A stretch of 64,000 bases of DNA from Parabacteroides distasonis (GTDB lineage: Bacteria > Bacteroidota > Bacteroidia > Bacteroidales > Tannerellaceae): contig NZ_SRYM01000006.1 in the NCBI RefSeq assembly GCF_004793765.1, forward strand, positions 1 to 64,000, given 5' to 3'. The notes under the pieces are model-generated. The model did no database searches, was not told where the DNA came from, and saw only the letters and a program-made list of their open reading frames with translations. Of the stretch, positions 17,269 to 26,716 are shown piece by piece (the stretch's first letter is position 1; each line of letters opens with the position of its first letter). The position numbers and the translations under genes were made by a program.

Positions 17269-17520
17269 ATGATAAATTTTCCATTCGCTCTAAGGATTGA
17301 TAGTCAAAATCAACATACATCCCTCCCATGCGATATAATATCAAATAGCGTATCGCATCCCATCGTTGCATATTGTAAGGAAATGCTTGATATATATCCC
17401 AATACTCCGGATAATAGCTTGGGCAAAGTCATTCATTTTTTGATTATCCTATAGGATATATTCCCACTCGGGATAATTGTTCTTCCGACTTTCACCCAGT
17501 ATCTTAAAACAAAAGCCTTT
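17243..17520 (-). pseudogene. Glycosyltransferase (DXD, GT32/capsule type) remnant
   Basis: Read on the minus strand, the conserved block YYPEYWDIYQAFPYNMQRWD then AIRYLILYRMGGMYVDFDYQ runs from 17416 down. It has the donor-binding DXD as DFD after GGMYV. Upstream, in another frame, is NNYPEWEYIL, an in-frame TAG where Trp is expected, then DNQKMNDFAQ. So there is at least one nonsense change and one frameshift, and the C-terminal half is missing. It is a dead fragment of a sugar transferase of the Gly_transf_sug family. Confidence 0.65.
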
Positions 17521-17606
17521 ACACGACCAAATTTGTTTTTCATGACGCTTGAAAATTAAGTTAATTCTTACTTTATTAAGGCTTTTCGGATTTCACCTTA
17601 TATCGT

Positions 17607-20088
17607 TTACTTTGAATTTACATTCACACGTCCTCTCACTCCCGAATTAGAAGTATTTCTTTGCTGAACTTGTTTTACCTTATTATTACCAAAGCGATAA
17701 GAGAGACGAAGCCCTACTTGAAAGTTCCTGCCCTTGGAAAACTGGTAGTCCCTCAAAAAGTCATTTGTCATCGTAGATCTCATAGTTCCAGAAAGCTTTC
17801 CGTCATACATATAGCCGGAAAGCTGTGAGTAAACAGCAAAAGAAAAATTCTTGAAACTCGTATTCAATTCCGCATATCCTGCAATAGAAGAAGGTGTTAC
17901 CATATAACCATTTTTTTCTTTTGTACGAAATTCTCCTGTCAGATTGAATCGGATATTTTGCTTGGGAAACAGTAAAAAGCTATTACTGATTGTTGCACTT
18001 CCCAAATGGCGAGAATAGTCCAATTTTCCAACCTCGGTGTCTCCGCTCATTTTAAACCATGCGTAATTGGCATTCATGTTTAAAGTACCTCTGTTGTTCA
18101 TATAGGGAATATATCCTGTGATACCAAAACCTACATAGTTACGTTTTCCTATGTTTTCAGGCTTGTTTTCCACTACCCCCTCACCCATATCCTTTTGGGT
18201 GGTGGTCTGGATATCGTCTTTTAGTTGATATTGAAGATAAAACGACACGTTATTGTTTAACGTGTAATTCAACTCAGTGAAAAATATCTTGACTGGTTGC
18301 AAATAAGGATTGCCTACAGAATATTCCGTAGGGGATATACGCTGAACAAATGGGTTCATATCATAGAAAGACGGACGCGACAACCCATACGAAAGCATAT
18401 ACGAAATGCCTTGGAATTGTGAAATACGGTAATACATATTCAACTTAGGCAACACCCTAAAAAAGTCATTTTCAAACTTCGTATCTTGCCGATATTCCTT
18501 GCCGTCATATTTCGTATATTCCATACGTGCAGATAAAGAGGTATAAAATCTCTCGTTCCACCATTTGGTAAGATCAAAAAATATGGCCGGGGTAAATTCT
18601 TTTATTTTGAAATCACTGCTATAGCGTGAATCGAACTCAAATTCGTTCTTGTCCCAATTCCAATACTGATTATCCGTATGTATATGAGAGTAGTAGGCAT
18701 CTGCCCCAAAGTCATAGCTGAATCCATTATCTGACTTTCCGCCATATTCCATTTTGGCGGAATAGATGTCGCTTCTCTGAGGGACATTCTGCCGCTCTTT
18801 CAGATACAAAGACTGTAAGTTTCCCTGTTCGTCCACATTGTTCATCTCATTGGTTACGTGTTGCTGGTAATCATTGTACAAATAATCGGCATCGGCAATA
18901 AAATATCTCTTTCCGTCTTTTGAGTGATATTGATAATTCAAATTGGCGGTAGCTCCCCAAACGGTTCCTTCTCTTTCAGACAAAGAAGAAACATGCTGCT
19001 TGTTGTTGTAAACAGTCATGCCGGTTCTACTTCCATCGTTATCATTCAAAGACGCACTAGCATTGATTCCTAAACTATGTGTATCGGAAAACTGATAGAC
19101 ACCAATGAAGTTCATGTTGCCTACTTTTCCATTTGATTTATCCAAACTGATACGGTCTACTGTATAGGCCTCTTTCAAATAATGAGTCTCATAACTGTTG
19201 TCATAATAACCCCTGCGATCTCCCAAGAATACATTTAAAAAGCTGTTCCATTTGTTTTTCGTGTAGTCCAAACTTACATTCAAATCTTCTTCGATGTCAT
19301 GGATCTTCCAGACTTTACCGTTAATGAAACCTTTCACGCCATCATTTTCTCTTTTTTTCAACTTGATCTCCAATACGCAGTCTGCTCCTCCATATCGGGC
19401 ACTCGGATTGCGGATGATCTCTATCGTTTCGATACTCTTAGCCGGCAAAGATCTCAAATATGCCGTCAGCGATTGGCCTGAGAGTTTCAATTTACGGTTG
19501 TTTATATAAACAACTGGCACTCCTTTTCCCACGACAGAGGGGAGATCGTCTTTTACCATCATCATCGGAACAAAGCGAAAGGCTTCAAGTGCATCATCAT
19601 TATTTCAATGGATTCTCATTCATGTTATAAATAAATCCCGTGGGGGTAGTGACGATTGTCTTACGTTTAGCAGTGACAATGACATCCTCCATCTTGACAT
19701 CGGGATTCATCTCCAGTGTGATGTTCAACTGCTTGCTTCTTTGATATTCAGAAGGTTTAAGCTCGAGTGGCAGATAACCGACAGCGGACACGATAAGCGA
19801 GGAGCCAGTTTTAACATCAATCTCGAAGTATCCTGTACTGTCACTTTCCACCATATTATTACTATATATATCTATCTGTTCAGCTATAAGGGCGCATGGA
19901 ATCGGTGTTCCCTCCTTGTCCATTATCTTTCCTTTAATCTTTTCCGGAGAGGATACATCTGAAATTATCGCAGTCTCCACATCAAAATAAGAAGATGAAT
20001 AAGCGGGAGAAAGTAAAGATAATCCCACAACCAAAATAAATATTTTTTTTCTATTCATGTTAGCAAAAGCGATACACGTCTTCTTCAT
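17607..20088 (-). pseudogene. Outer-membrane beta-barrel (TonB-receptor-like) gene split by a frameshift
   Basis: Two frames make one protein. 20088-19600 gives a signal peptide, a carboxypeptidase-like regulatory domain (IKGKIMDKEGTPIPCALIAE) and VIVTAKRKTIVTTPTGFIYN. 19565-17607 continues with PSVVGKGVPVVYINNRKLKL, plug motif IETIEIIRNPSARYGGADCV, then a barrel ending in RVNVNSK. Removing one T from AAATAAT near 19610 restores NPLKNDDALEAFRFVPMMM in a single frame. The family is the outer-membrane beta-barrel group related to TonB receptors (OMP_b-brl_3). It could be phase-variable, recently broken or a sequencing error. Confidence 0.75.
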
Positions 20089-20207
20089 TAAGTAATTAAA
20101 TTTATAAAATCTAAGGAGTTAGCATCTAAAAAATAAGTTCGATGGTCATTTTTTAATAGCTTGATCCTGAATTTGCGCTAAAAGTAACGTTTTTTTATTA
20201 ATAATAG

Positions 20208-20495
20208 ATATCTTATTGGTCTAGTCAAGGAAAAACTGTAACGACAAGATTTGACAAGTACATCTACATGACTAAATTGGACGGTACGAATGTGTTGACA
20301 CTGAATACGAATAAGATGGATGGTGGTACTCCTACCGCTGCTTCACAAAATATTACGGTTAAGGCTTCTGCTGACTATAGTAGCCTTATATTAACTATGA
20401 TTCCTTCTGGTGTATACTTGATCCAGTATAAGGCTGGTGGTTCTTTCAAGTATACCGCGATGGTAGAACATGCGGGAGTATTAATACTAAACTAA
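20208..20495 (+). pseudogene. 3' fragment of an unidentified secreted protein gene
   Basis: Open from after a TAG at 20205 to the stop at 20495, without a start-proximal signal. The content is beta-rich (KYIYMTKLDGTNVLTLNTNK, MIPSGVYLIQYKAGGSFKYT). The in-frame sequence upstream of the first ATG (20268) still reads like coding (YWSSQGKTVTTRFDKYIY), so this is a gene tail, not a small gene. The family is not recognised; the GVYLIQYKAGG pattern suggests a C-terminal beta domain. Confidence 0.4.
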
Positions 20496-20630
20496 TAAAT
20501 TAAAAGCTCATCCGTAAGTACTTCCGTATTGAACTCTTTATTTTGATGCGAAGATAATAATCTAAAAACATTGTCATGTCATATTAAAGCCTTATTTTTG
20601 GATGATCTTATAATTAAGATATTGTATACG

Positions 20631-23288
20631 ATGATAGCGTGGTTTCGTTATATATGTTTAATTGTTAGCCTTCTAATCACCTTGCCGGAATTACTTTCGG
20701 CACAACGTCTGGTTGCTCAACGTCAAGAGGATGTAGAGGCCGGTCTTTTATATAACGAGAGCGTCTATATCCTATCTAATTATTCTTGTCTATCCTCCAA
20801 TTCCCCGGAAAAACTTTCTTTGGACGAGTTGCTTCGGAAGCAGATCGAAGGCTTTTATTTCTATTTGAAGCGGGATACGGAGACAAATGTATTGTTACTG
20901 AGGAAACCTGATGGTACGTTTACCCCTTTTAGTGAGTCATTGGAAGCCATTAAGACGGCCTTGGATGCGGACTCCACTAAGGTTATGACGCTTTTCCTTG
21001 ATTTCTATGTAGAGACGGAGCTGGAATCCTCTTTTAAGGAAATAGGCTTGATGGAGTATGTACTTGAGTATGATACGAAAAACGGATGGCCATCCCTGAA
21101 GGATATGTTGAGTTCAGGAAAGCGGTTGGTCGTTTTCGAGGTTCAGAAACATTTGAACAGTCCTTCATGGTTGCATAATATGAGGGATTTCGTGGAGCAT
21201 ACGGACGCTGATTGGGGAAACCAACCGGAAGGGGTTGAGAGTTTTGATGAGCGGCTGAAAAAGAATTTGTCTTTATTTACCGGATATAAGTTCTTGGAGA
21301 CTTCCCGGGGAAATAGCAATGATATCTCGGCTTTAGCCCGGCAGACGCCCTATTTGATAGAATCGTTTAAAAGGGCGTGGATCCGGGATGGAAGGGTTCC
21401 CAATTTTGTCTTAGTAGATAAATATTACGCATGGTTGGATGTCTCGTTGGTTACTTTCCGGAATTTCGATATCATCTACGGCGCGGTTACGAATAACAAT
21501 GAGCTGCTTAACTACGTGAATTGGGATGGGATGTCTAATTATACGACGGGTAAATATTGCTTTCCGCTAGAGCCCGGGGCCGAGTTGATGCTTTCCCCGG
21601 TCTCTCCGGGCTATAGGATAGAGCCGGCTACGGTTTATGTCTCCGGTACCCAAAGGAAGGCTTTCGCCGGCGATTTTAAGGCCAGGCCTTTGCGGATTGA
21701 CGAGGATATAGAGATTTATTTACCGTTTGAGGGCGATGAGAAAGATGGTTCGTCCAATCATAATCTCACGGTATCTAGGAATGTCGAGTTTATTCAGGAC
21801 CCTATACGGGGGCAGGTCGCTTCCTTGGAGAATCAGGCTCGTGTAGATTTACCGACCGCTTCGGAACTTCATATGCGGGATCATGATTTCACAGTCGGCG
21901 TTTGGTTGAAAATACCTAAGTACTTGCCGGAGAAGGAGGATTATTGTATTCTGGGCGCTAAGAACAGTACTTATCAACAAGCGTTGCATCTGTTGATACG
22001 GAACCGGAAACCGTATATGGGATTCTTTAACAACGATCTGGTTGGTAACACGGTGATCGAGCCGGGCAAATGGTACAATGTCGTATGGCGGTATAATAAG
22101 CGGAATGGGGAGCAGGCTATATTCGTGAATGGAAAACTGGACGCGATCTCTTTCGATCGTCCGGCTTACCTGGGTAGTGATAGCTTATATGTCGGTTTCG
22201 TGAATTTCAGTCAGTCCTCGAACTTCGTGGGTGTGCTGGATAATCTTTGTATTTGGTCTCGTGTCTTGAGCGATAAGGAGATATTGGGATTGAGCAACCA
22301 GTTATTAGATTTACATATATCGAATGCGATTACTTGGTTGGATGTCCTTGGGGTTGTGTTGATCTTGATGGCTTTGGCCTCGATAGCTTATCTAGGCTAT
22401 CGGAAGGTGAAAAAAAAGCCAAGGCAGGATGAGACAGATGCGGGAACGGTTGCGGAGGAGGGAATCGAAGAAGGAATCGAGGAGCCGGATCGTTCTTCGC
22501 GAGAGATGCCGGAGGAGATCGAGGAGGTTCCGGCACGGCGTAATTATATCCGATTGTTTGGTGAGTTCTATGTGCTAGACCGGGATGGAAATGATATAAC
22601 CTCTCTATTTACCCCCAAATTAAAACAGCTGTTTATCTTGATTATGCTTCACTCTTCCCGCGGAGGTTTCGGGATATCGAGCAAGGACTTGACACGGATG
22701 ATTTGGGGGAATGACAACCCCTCGAAAAGTACGAAGAGCCTTCGAAGCGTATCTATATTGAAACTCCGGAAGATATTGGAGCGTATCGATACGGTCGAGG
22801 TCCTATTTAACGCGAATCGATATATTCTCCAGCTTTCGGAGGATGTCTATTGCGATTATTTGGTTTGTTTGGATTGGCTGAAAGATAAACGGGTACGGAC
22901 TCAGCCGGACTTTGAATATTTCTATGATATTATCAGCAAGGGAGAAGTGTTCAAAGGGGAATCGTTTGATTGGATGGATGATTTTAAAAGTTATATCTGT
23001 AATAGTACGGTGGATGTCTTGTCTCGCTTTATCGACACTTACTCGATCGAGGATGAGGCGGATCGGGTGATCCAGATAGCAGACCAGATCCTTCTGAACG
23101 ATCCTTGCAATGAGGAGGCTTTGCTCTATAAGATCAAAGCCTTGATTTACCAGAACAACTTCAAGTTGGCCCGTTATGCGTACGACCGCTTTTGCGCTTT
23201 ATACCAAGAGATGTATGGCGAGGCTTTCCCTTCTTCTTTTGAGCAGATCGTACCGTCTCCGCTGATGAGTCAGCAATCTCCCCAGTAA
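20631..23288 (+). CDS. Membrane-spanning regulator: PLC-like domain, LamG domain, TM helix, winged-helix domain
   Basis: 885 residues from the ATG at 20631 (MIAWFRYICLIVSLL, a signal or anchor); a TTG at 20571 opens the frame further. Residues about 30-350 resemble PI-PLC-X/TIM-barrel phosphodiesterases (STKVMTLFLDFYVE, WPSLKDMLSSGKRLVVFEV), but the catalytic histidines of THNAY and CHG motifs are absent (SNYSC, LLRKP). Residues about 360-555 form a LamG/concanavalin-like domain (YLPFEGDEKDGSSNHNL, DHDFTVGVWLKI, VFVGVLDNLCIWSRVL-like end). A TM helix is at about 565-590, then an acidic linker. The C-terminal part (about 637-870) is a SARP-like winged helix plus helical-repeat domain (RLFGEFYVLDRDGNDITSLF). 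I infer a one-component transmembrane regulator. Confidence 0.75.
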   Translation: MIAWFRYICLIVSLLITLPELLSAQRLVAQRQEDVEAGLLYNESVYILSNYSCLSSNSPEKLSLDELLRKQIEGFYFYLKRDTETNVLLLRKPDGTFTPFSESLEAIKTALDADSTKVMTLFLDFYVETELESSFKEIGLMEYVLEYDTKNGWPSLKDMLSSGKRLVVFEVQKHLNSPSWLHNMRDFVEHTDADWGNQPEGVESFDERLKKNLSLFTGYKFLETSRGNSNDISALARQTPYLIESFKRAWIRDGRVPNFVLVDKYYAWLDVSLVTFRNFDIIYGAVTNNNELLNYVNWDGMSNYTTGKYCFPLEPGAELMLSPVSPGYRIEPATVYVSGTQRKAFAGDFKARPLRIDEDIEIYLPFEGDEKDGSSNHNLTVSRNVEFIQDPIRGQVASLENQARVDLPTASELHMRDHDFTVGVWLKIPKYLPEKEDYCILGAKNSTYQQALHLLIRNRKPYMGFFNNDLVGNTVIEPGKWYNVVWRYNKRNGEQAIFVNGKLDAISFDRPAYLGSDSLYVGFVNFSQSSNFVGVLDNLCIWSRVLSDKEILGLSNQLLDLHISNAITWLDVLGVVLILMALASIAYLGYRKVKKKPRQDETDAGTVAEEGIEEGIEEPDRSSREMPEEIEEVPARRNYIRLFGEFYVLDRDGNDITSLFTPKLKQLFILIMLHSSRGGFGISSKDLTRMIWGNDNPSKSTKSLRSVSILKLRKILERIDTVEVLFNANRYILQLSEDVYCDYLVCLDWLKDKRVRTQPDFEYFYDIISKGEVFKGESFDWMDDFKSYICNSTVDVLSRFIDTYSIEDEADRVIQIADQILLNDPCNEEALLYKIKALIYQNNFKLARYAYDRFCALYQEMYGEAFPSSFEQIVPSPLMSQQSPQ

Positions 23289-23298
23289 GTATTTATTG

Positions 23299-23431
23299 TG
23301 CCTTCTCATTGGCAGGGCTGCGCCATCGCTATTGTCACATCTGTGTCATCGTTGTGGCAAGACCGTGCCACCGTTATGGCATGCCTGTGCCATCGTTGTG
23401 GCACTCCTCTGCCATTACTGTGGCAATGTAT
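23299..23431. repeat. Six imperfect 22-bp repeats, each a TGCCA/TGGCA dyad
   Basis: Units start at 23299, 23322, 23344, 23366, 23388 and 23410; one extra C follows the first. The consensus is close to TGCCATCGTTGTGGCA plus six variable bases. Each unit has inverted TGCCA and TGGCA half-sites around a 6-base centre. The array begins 11 bases after the stop of the membrane regulator. A 70-codon frame across it is a by-product of the repeats. The region 23432-23722 shows no gene. Confidence 0.8.
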
Positions 23432-23722
23432 GCGCCTCACTGATAGCGATCCTTTCGAATAGGGAGATAGATGCTATGCCTCTGACTTATCGAAGATTTT
23501 TATAAATATTTCTTGATTTATTTATATCGCTGTTATTATGTGAATTATGCTTTGTGAAAATCTGAAATTAGCCTTAAATTAGCCCTGGGTTAATGCCTTG
23601 TTTAGCGTTCGTTAACTCATGGTTTACTGCTGATCCCTATATTCGCTCTCGTTGTTTCGCACGAGGAAGCGAAGTTGTGTTTTACTATATATATATTTTT
23701 TTTTCGACTTTAATTTAATACT

Positions 23723-23989
23723 ATGTCTGACAAGAATTCGGTGAGCTTCACACGTAGGGAGTTCTTAGGCACAGTAGCTGCTCCGGCGGCGTTTGCGATC
23801 GTACCTCGTTCCGTTTTGGGTGGACCGGGCTATACGGCACCTAGCGATGTGGTCAATTTGGCTGGTATCGGTGTGGGTAGCCAAGGTGGTGGCGATATAC
23901 AGAATATCGCTGCTCCGGATGTACCTATCCTTATGCGGGCATCCAGCCACCTAGACGGGAACGAAGAGCGTCCATGTTCTAAGGATTAA
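23723..23989 (+). pseudogene. Truncated Gfo/Idh/MocA oxidoreductase
   Basis: 88 codons. Tat signal [20 protein letters not shown], then [20 protein letters not shown] (the Rossmann start), then [12 protein letters not shown]. After this the family similarity stops, and 20 unrelated residues lead to a stop. Intact relatives have more than 400 residues, so the catalytic EKP and substrate domain are missing. The intact isomerase follows 24 bases downstream, so the pair was probably a working sugar-oxidation operon before the deletion. Confidence 0.75.
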
Positions 23990-24013
23990 GATTAATTTAT
24001 AAATTGAATAGTT

Positions 24014-25108
24014 ATGAATAAAGATGTGAACAATGGTCAGTCCAGACGTGCGTTTCTAGGAAGATCGGTCGCTGCTTTGGCGGCTGCGTCTTTCCTTCCG
24101 AGTGCTTTCTCTTGTACGGGGAAGAGTGTGGCGGCTCCCGCTCCGGTTGATACGGCGGCGGAGGCAGGTAAGGTGAACTCGAAGTTCGGTGGCGTGCAAA
24201 TCGGCACGATCACTTATAGTTGGCGTTCCATGCCGGGTGGATTGGAGAATATCATCAAGTATTGCCAAGAGGCGAATGTCAGTTCCATCGAGTTGATGGG
24301 AAGTGATCTGGAAGCTTATTTAGGAGCTCCGGAGAATCCGATGATGAGATTCTTCCGTCAGCAAGCTCCTCAACCCGCTGCGAAACCGGGCGAGAAACCT
24401 GCGGCTCCTCGTCGGATGGGGCCTCCGAAGTTTACTCCGGAGCAGCAGGCTGAGATTGATAAATATAAGGCTGAGATGAAAGCGTGGCGTCTCGGGTTGG
24501 ATCTATCGAAAGTAGAAGGTGCCCGTAAATTATTGAGCGACGCTGGAATATCGGTGCATATCGTGAAAATGCAACCTTCCGGCATGGGATCGGACGAAGA
24601 GCTCGATTATGCCTTCAAGGTGGCCAAGGCCATGGGCGCTAAAGCCGTGACGGACGAGATTAATTTGGAGACGGCAAAAAGAGTCGCTCCATTCGCCGAG
24701 AAGCATGGGATGTATATGGCTTTCCATAATCATATGCAATATGCCGAAGAGGGGTTTAGTTGCGATCCGATCTTAGCGGTCTCTCCTTCTATTATGTTGA
24801 ATTTTGATGCGGGCCACTTCTTTGGCTCTACAGGTATCCATCCGAATGAGATGATCAAGAAATACCATGATCGGATCTATAGTATCCACTTGAAAGACAA
24901 GACGGGACCTACGACAGGGGATCAGCCGAATACGAATCAGGTATGGGGACAAGGTGAGATGCCGCTAGAAGACGTGCTCTTGTTGATCAAACAAGAGAAA
25001 TGGCCTATCTATTGCGATATAGAACTGGAATATGATATTAAGCCTTGGTCTGATTCCGTGAAAGAGGTAGGCACTTGCGTGAAATATGCTCGACAGATAT
25101 TGATGTAG
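24014..25108 (+). CDS. Sugar phosphate isomerase/epimerase family TIM barrel, Tat lipoprotein
   Basis: 364 residues. The Tat motif SRRAFLGRSVAALAAASFLP leads into lipobox SAFSC (Cys about residue 34). The AP-endonuclease-2-like TIM barrel starts at VQIGTITYSWRS and carries metal ligands in SSIELMGSDLE, GMYMAFHNHMQYAEE, IMLNFDAGHFFG, YSIHLKDK and the terminal CDIELEYD. There is a proline-rich insert at about 115-145. Homologues act beside Gfo/Idh/MocA enzymes in keto-sugar metabolism at the periplasmic face. Its partner oxidoreductase is broken here. Confidence 0.85.
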   Translation: MNKDVNNGQSRRAFLGRSVAALAAASFLPSAFSCTGKSVAAPAPVDTAAEAGKVNSKFGGVQIGTITYSWRSMPGGLENIIKYCQEANVSSIELMGSDLEAYLGAPENPMMRFFRQQAPQPAAKPGEKPAAPRRMGPPKFTPEQQAEIDKYKAEMKAWRLGLDLSKVEGARKLLSDAGISVHIVKMQPSGMGSDEELDYAFKVAKAMGAKAVTDEINLETAKRVAPFAEKHGMYMAFHNHMQYAEEGFSCDPILAVSPSIMLNFDAGHFFGSTGIHPNEMIKKYHDRIYSIHLKDKTGPTTGDQPNTNQVWGQGEMPLEDVLLLIKQEKWPIYCDIELEYDIKPWSDSVKEVGTCVKYARQILM

Positions 25109-25152
25109 ATTATAGAATGTTGTCTTTGGTATGTCATTAATAAGTATGATGG

Positions 25153-25182
25153 AAGGGTCGATTCCTTGTGGAGCCGACCCTT
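25153..25182 (+). terminator. Terminator of the isomerase gene
   Basis: 8-bp arms AAGGGTCG and CGACCCTT, followed by TATTTTTC. It sits between convergent genes. Confidence 0.8.
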
Positions 25183-25188
25183 TATTTT

Positions 25189-25464
25189 TCATTTATTGAT
25201 CTCTTTTATCAAATTAGGAGCGCATTTGAAATGGATGATCGTTCTAGGAGTTAACATGACACTTTCCCCACTCTTCGGATTTCTAGCCAACCTGCTTGTC
25301 TGTAAGCGGGGTGTGTAAACGCCAAAACCTTGCATGCATATTTTTTCTCCGGCTTTTGTTTTCTCTAAGATGATGTTATTCAGTTCTTCCAATATGTACC
25401 GGATTTCTTCTTTGTCATTACCGACTCTTTTCGATAATTCCTCGATTAGCTGACTTTTATTCAT
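25189..25464 (-). CDS. HU/IHF family DNA-binding protein
   Basis: 91 residues, the standard size. MNKSQLIEELSKRVG is the dimerisation helix; GFGVYTPRLQTSRLARNPKSG contains the beta-arm with the RNPxSG-type motif that inserts into the minor groove. It bends and compacts DNA. The arm sequence departs from canonical HU, so it may be a specialised paralogue. Monocistronic. Confidence 0.9.
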   Translation of the reverse strand: MNKSQLIEELSKRVGNDKEEIRYILEELNNIILEKTKAGEKICMQGFGVYTPRLQTSRLARNPKSGESVMLTPRTIIHFKCAPNLIKEINK

Positions 25465-25562
25465 ATCGTATTATTTTTATGACGGCAATTTATAAAAATA
25501 TATTGAAATTCAAACGCTGGATGAAAGAGATAATTCCCAATAGGGTTTATTTTTTTTAGAGG

Positions 25563-26210
25563 TCAGATAAACTTGAGTATATCTTCTGCTTTTTCCGCAA
25601 TATGGTCGGGTGCGTATTTCTCTAATTCCGCACGAGGGCGAAAACCCCATGTTACTCCACAGGATGTCACTTCACTGTTGATTGCGGTTTGCATGTCTAC
25701 GTCCGAGTCTCCGACATAAAGAGTGTCCTCTTTGGATATGTTCACTTGTCCTACGATCTCATTGACGATACTAGGGTCTGGTTTCGCTTTTACTCCTTCA
25801 CGTTGCCCGAGGACTTCTGTAAATTGTATGGAAGGAAAGAAATGGGCGATGAGTTTACGAGTAGCGGCTTGATATTTATTAGAAGCGACTGCCAGTTTTA
25901 TTCCTCTTTCCTGCAACATGGCTAATAGCTCAGGGATACCGGGGTAGGGAACGCTGCGATCCGTGTTATGCAGATCGTAATGCTTTAAGAATACTTCCCT
26001 TACCTTTAGTATATTCTCTTTCGTTTTCTCGCCTTCGGGCAGCGCACGTTCAAATAGCTTGTTGATGCCATTTCCTACAAAGAAGTTATACTCGTTTACG
26101 TCATGCGTCGGAAAGCCGTTTTGCCGTAACGCATGATTCGTACTATGGGCTAAATCTGCGATCGTATTTAATAATGTTCCGTCAAGATCGAATATTACTA
26201 ACTTTTTCAT
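25563..26210 (-). CDS. HAD family hydrolase, phosphoglycolate phosphatase-like
   Basis: 215 residues. HAD motif I is IFDLDGTLLNT (residues 5-15), the cap domain is about 16-85, motif II LAVASNKYQ, the motif III lysine is near VKAKPDPS, and motif IV YVGDSDVDMQTA. It dephosphorylates small phosphate esters such as 2-phosphoglycolate. The size and cap fit the Gph/PGP subfamily, but the substrate is not certain. Monocistronic. Confidence 0.88.
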   Translation of the reverse strand: MKKLVIFDLDGTLLNTIADLAHSTNHALRQNGFPTHDVNEYNFFVGNGINKLFERALPEGEKTKENILKVREVFLKHYDLHNTDRSVPYPGIPELLAMLQERGIKLAVASNKYQAATRKLIAHFFPSIQFTEVLGQREGVKAKPDPSIVNEIVGQVNISKEDTLYVGDSDVDMQTAINSEVTSCGVTWGFRPRAELEKYAPDHIAEKAEDILKFI

Positions 26211-26389
26211 TTTAGTTTTCTGGCAAAATTAATGGAATGTGGAGACATACTTTTCCTTTCGACTGATAAAATAGATGAACCGATTTAAAAATAGATAAAA
26301 AGTATTAGGTCATATATAAGATATTCGTATCTTTAGGACAGGAATAGAAATCCTTTGTAATATATTGTATAACCTAAAATTGGAACATC

Positions 26390-26632
26390 ATGGGAAAGAA
26401 TCAATTAATTCACGGGAATGAATTTCATTTGCTGAAACAAGCTGAGATTCACAAAGCTACAGGTAAGTTGGTAGAGTCATTAAACTTAGCGGCCGGTTCT
26501 ACGGGAGGTTTTGATATTTATAAAGTTGTAGAGACTTATTTCACGGATTTAGAGAAAAGAAAGGAGATCAATGATTTGTTAGGCATTTCCGAGCCATGTG
26601 AGACACGTGCCACGGAAGAAAGTTTCTCCTAA
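26390..26632 (+). CDS. Small hypothetical protein
   Basis: 80 residues, soluble, with no signal or membrane helix. It begins MGKNQLIHGNEFHLLKQAEI; the middle SLNLAAGSTGGFDIYKVVET and a helical end carry one cysteine. Codon use is like its neighbours, and it has its own terminator (26661-26691), so it looks real. I do not recognise the family. Confidence 0.6.
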   Translation: MGKNQLIHGNEFHLLKQAEIHKATGKLVESLNLAAGSTGGFDIYKVVETYFTDLEKRKEINDLLGISEPCETRATEESFS

Positions 26633-26660
26633 ATAAAGCCGCAGTAGGAATAACATAGAA

Positions 26661-26691
26661 AAAGGAGATACCTGAATCAGATATCTCCTTT
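26661..26691. terminator. Bidirectional terminator between the small gene and rpsA
   Basis: 10-bp arms AAAGGAGATA / TATCTCCTTT flanked by A and T runs on both sides. It serves the convergent genes ending at 26632 (+) and 26717 (-). Confidence 0.85.
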
Positions 26692-26716
26692 TGTTATAAT
26701 CTTAAGGAAGAATCAA

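Noticed and set aside
23299-23431. CRISPR-like array
   Set aside because: The 22-bp units are contiguous, imperfect and without 30-40 bp unique spacers; no cas genes are present.
23296-23505. 69-codon Cys/His-rich frame after the transmembrane regulator
   Set aside because: The CHRCGKTV / CHACAIVV look comes from the 22-bp TGCCA/TGGCA repeats being read in one frame; not a zinc-finger protein.
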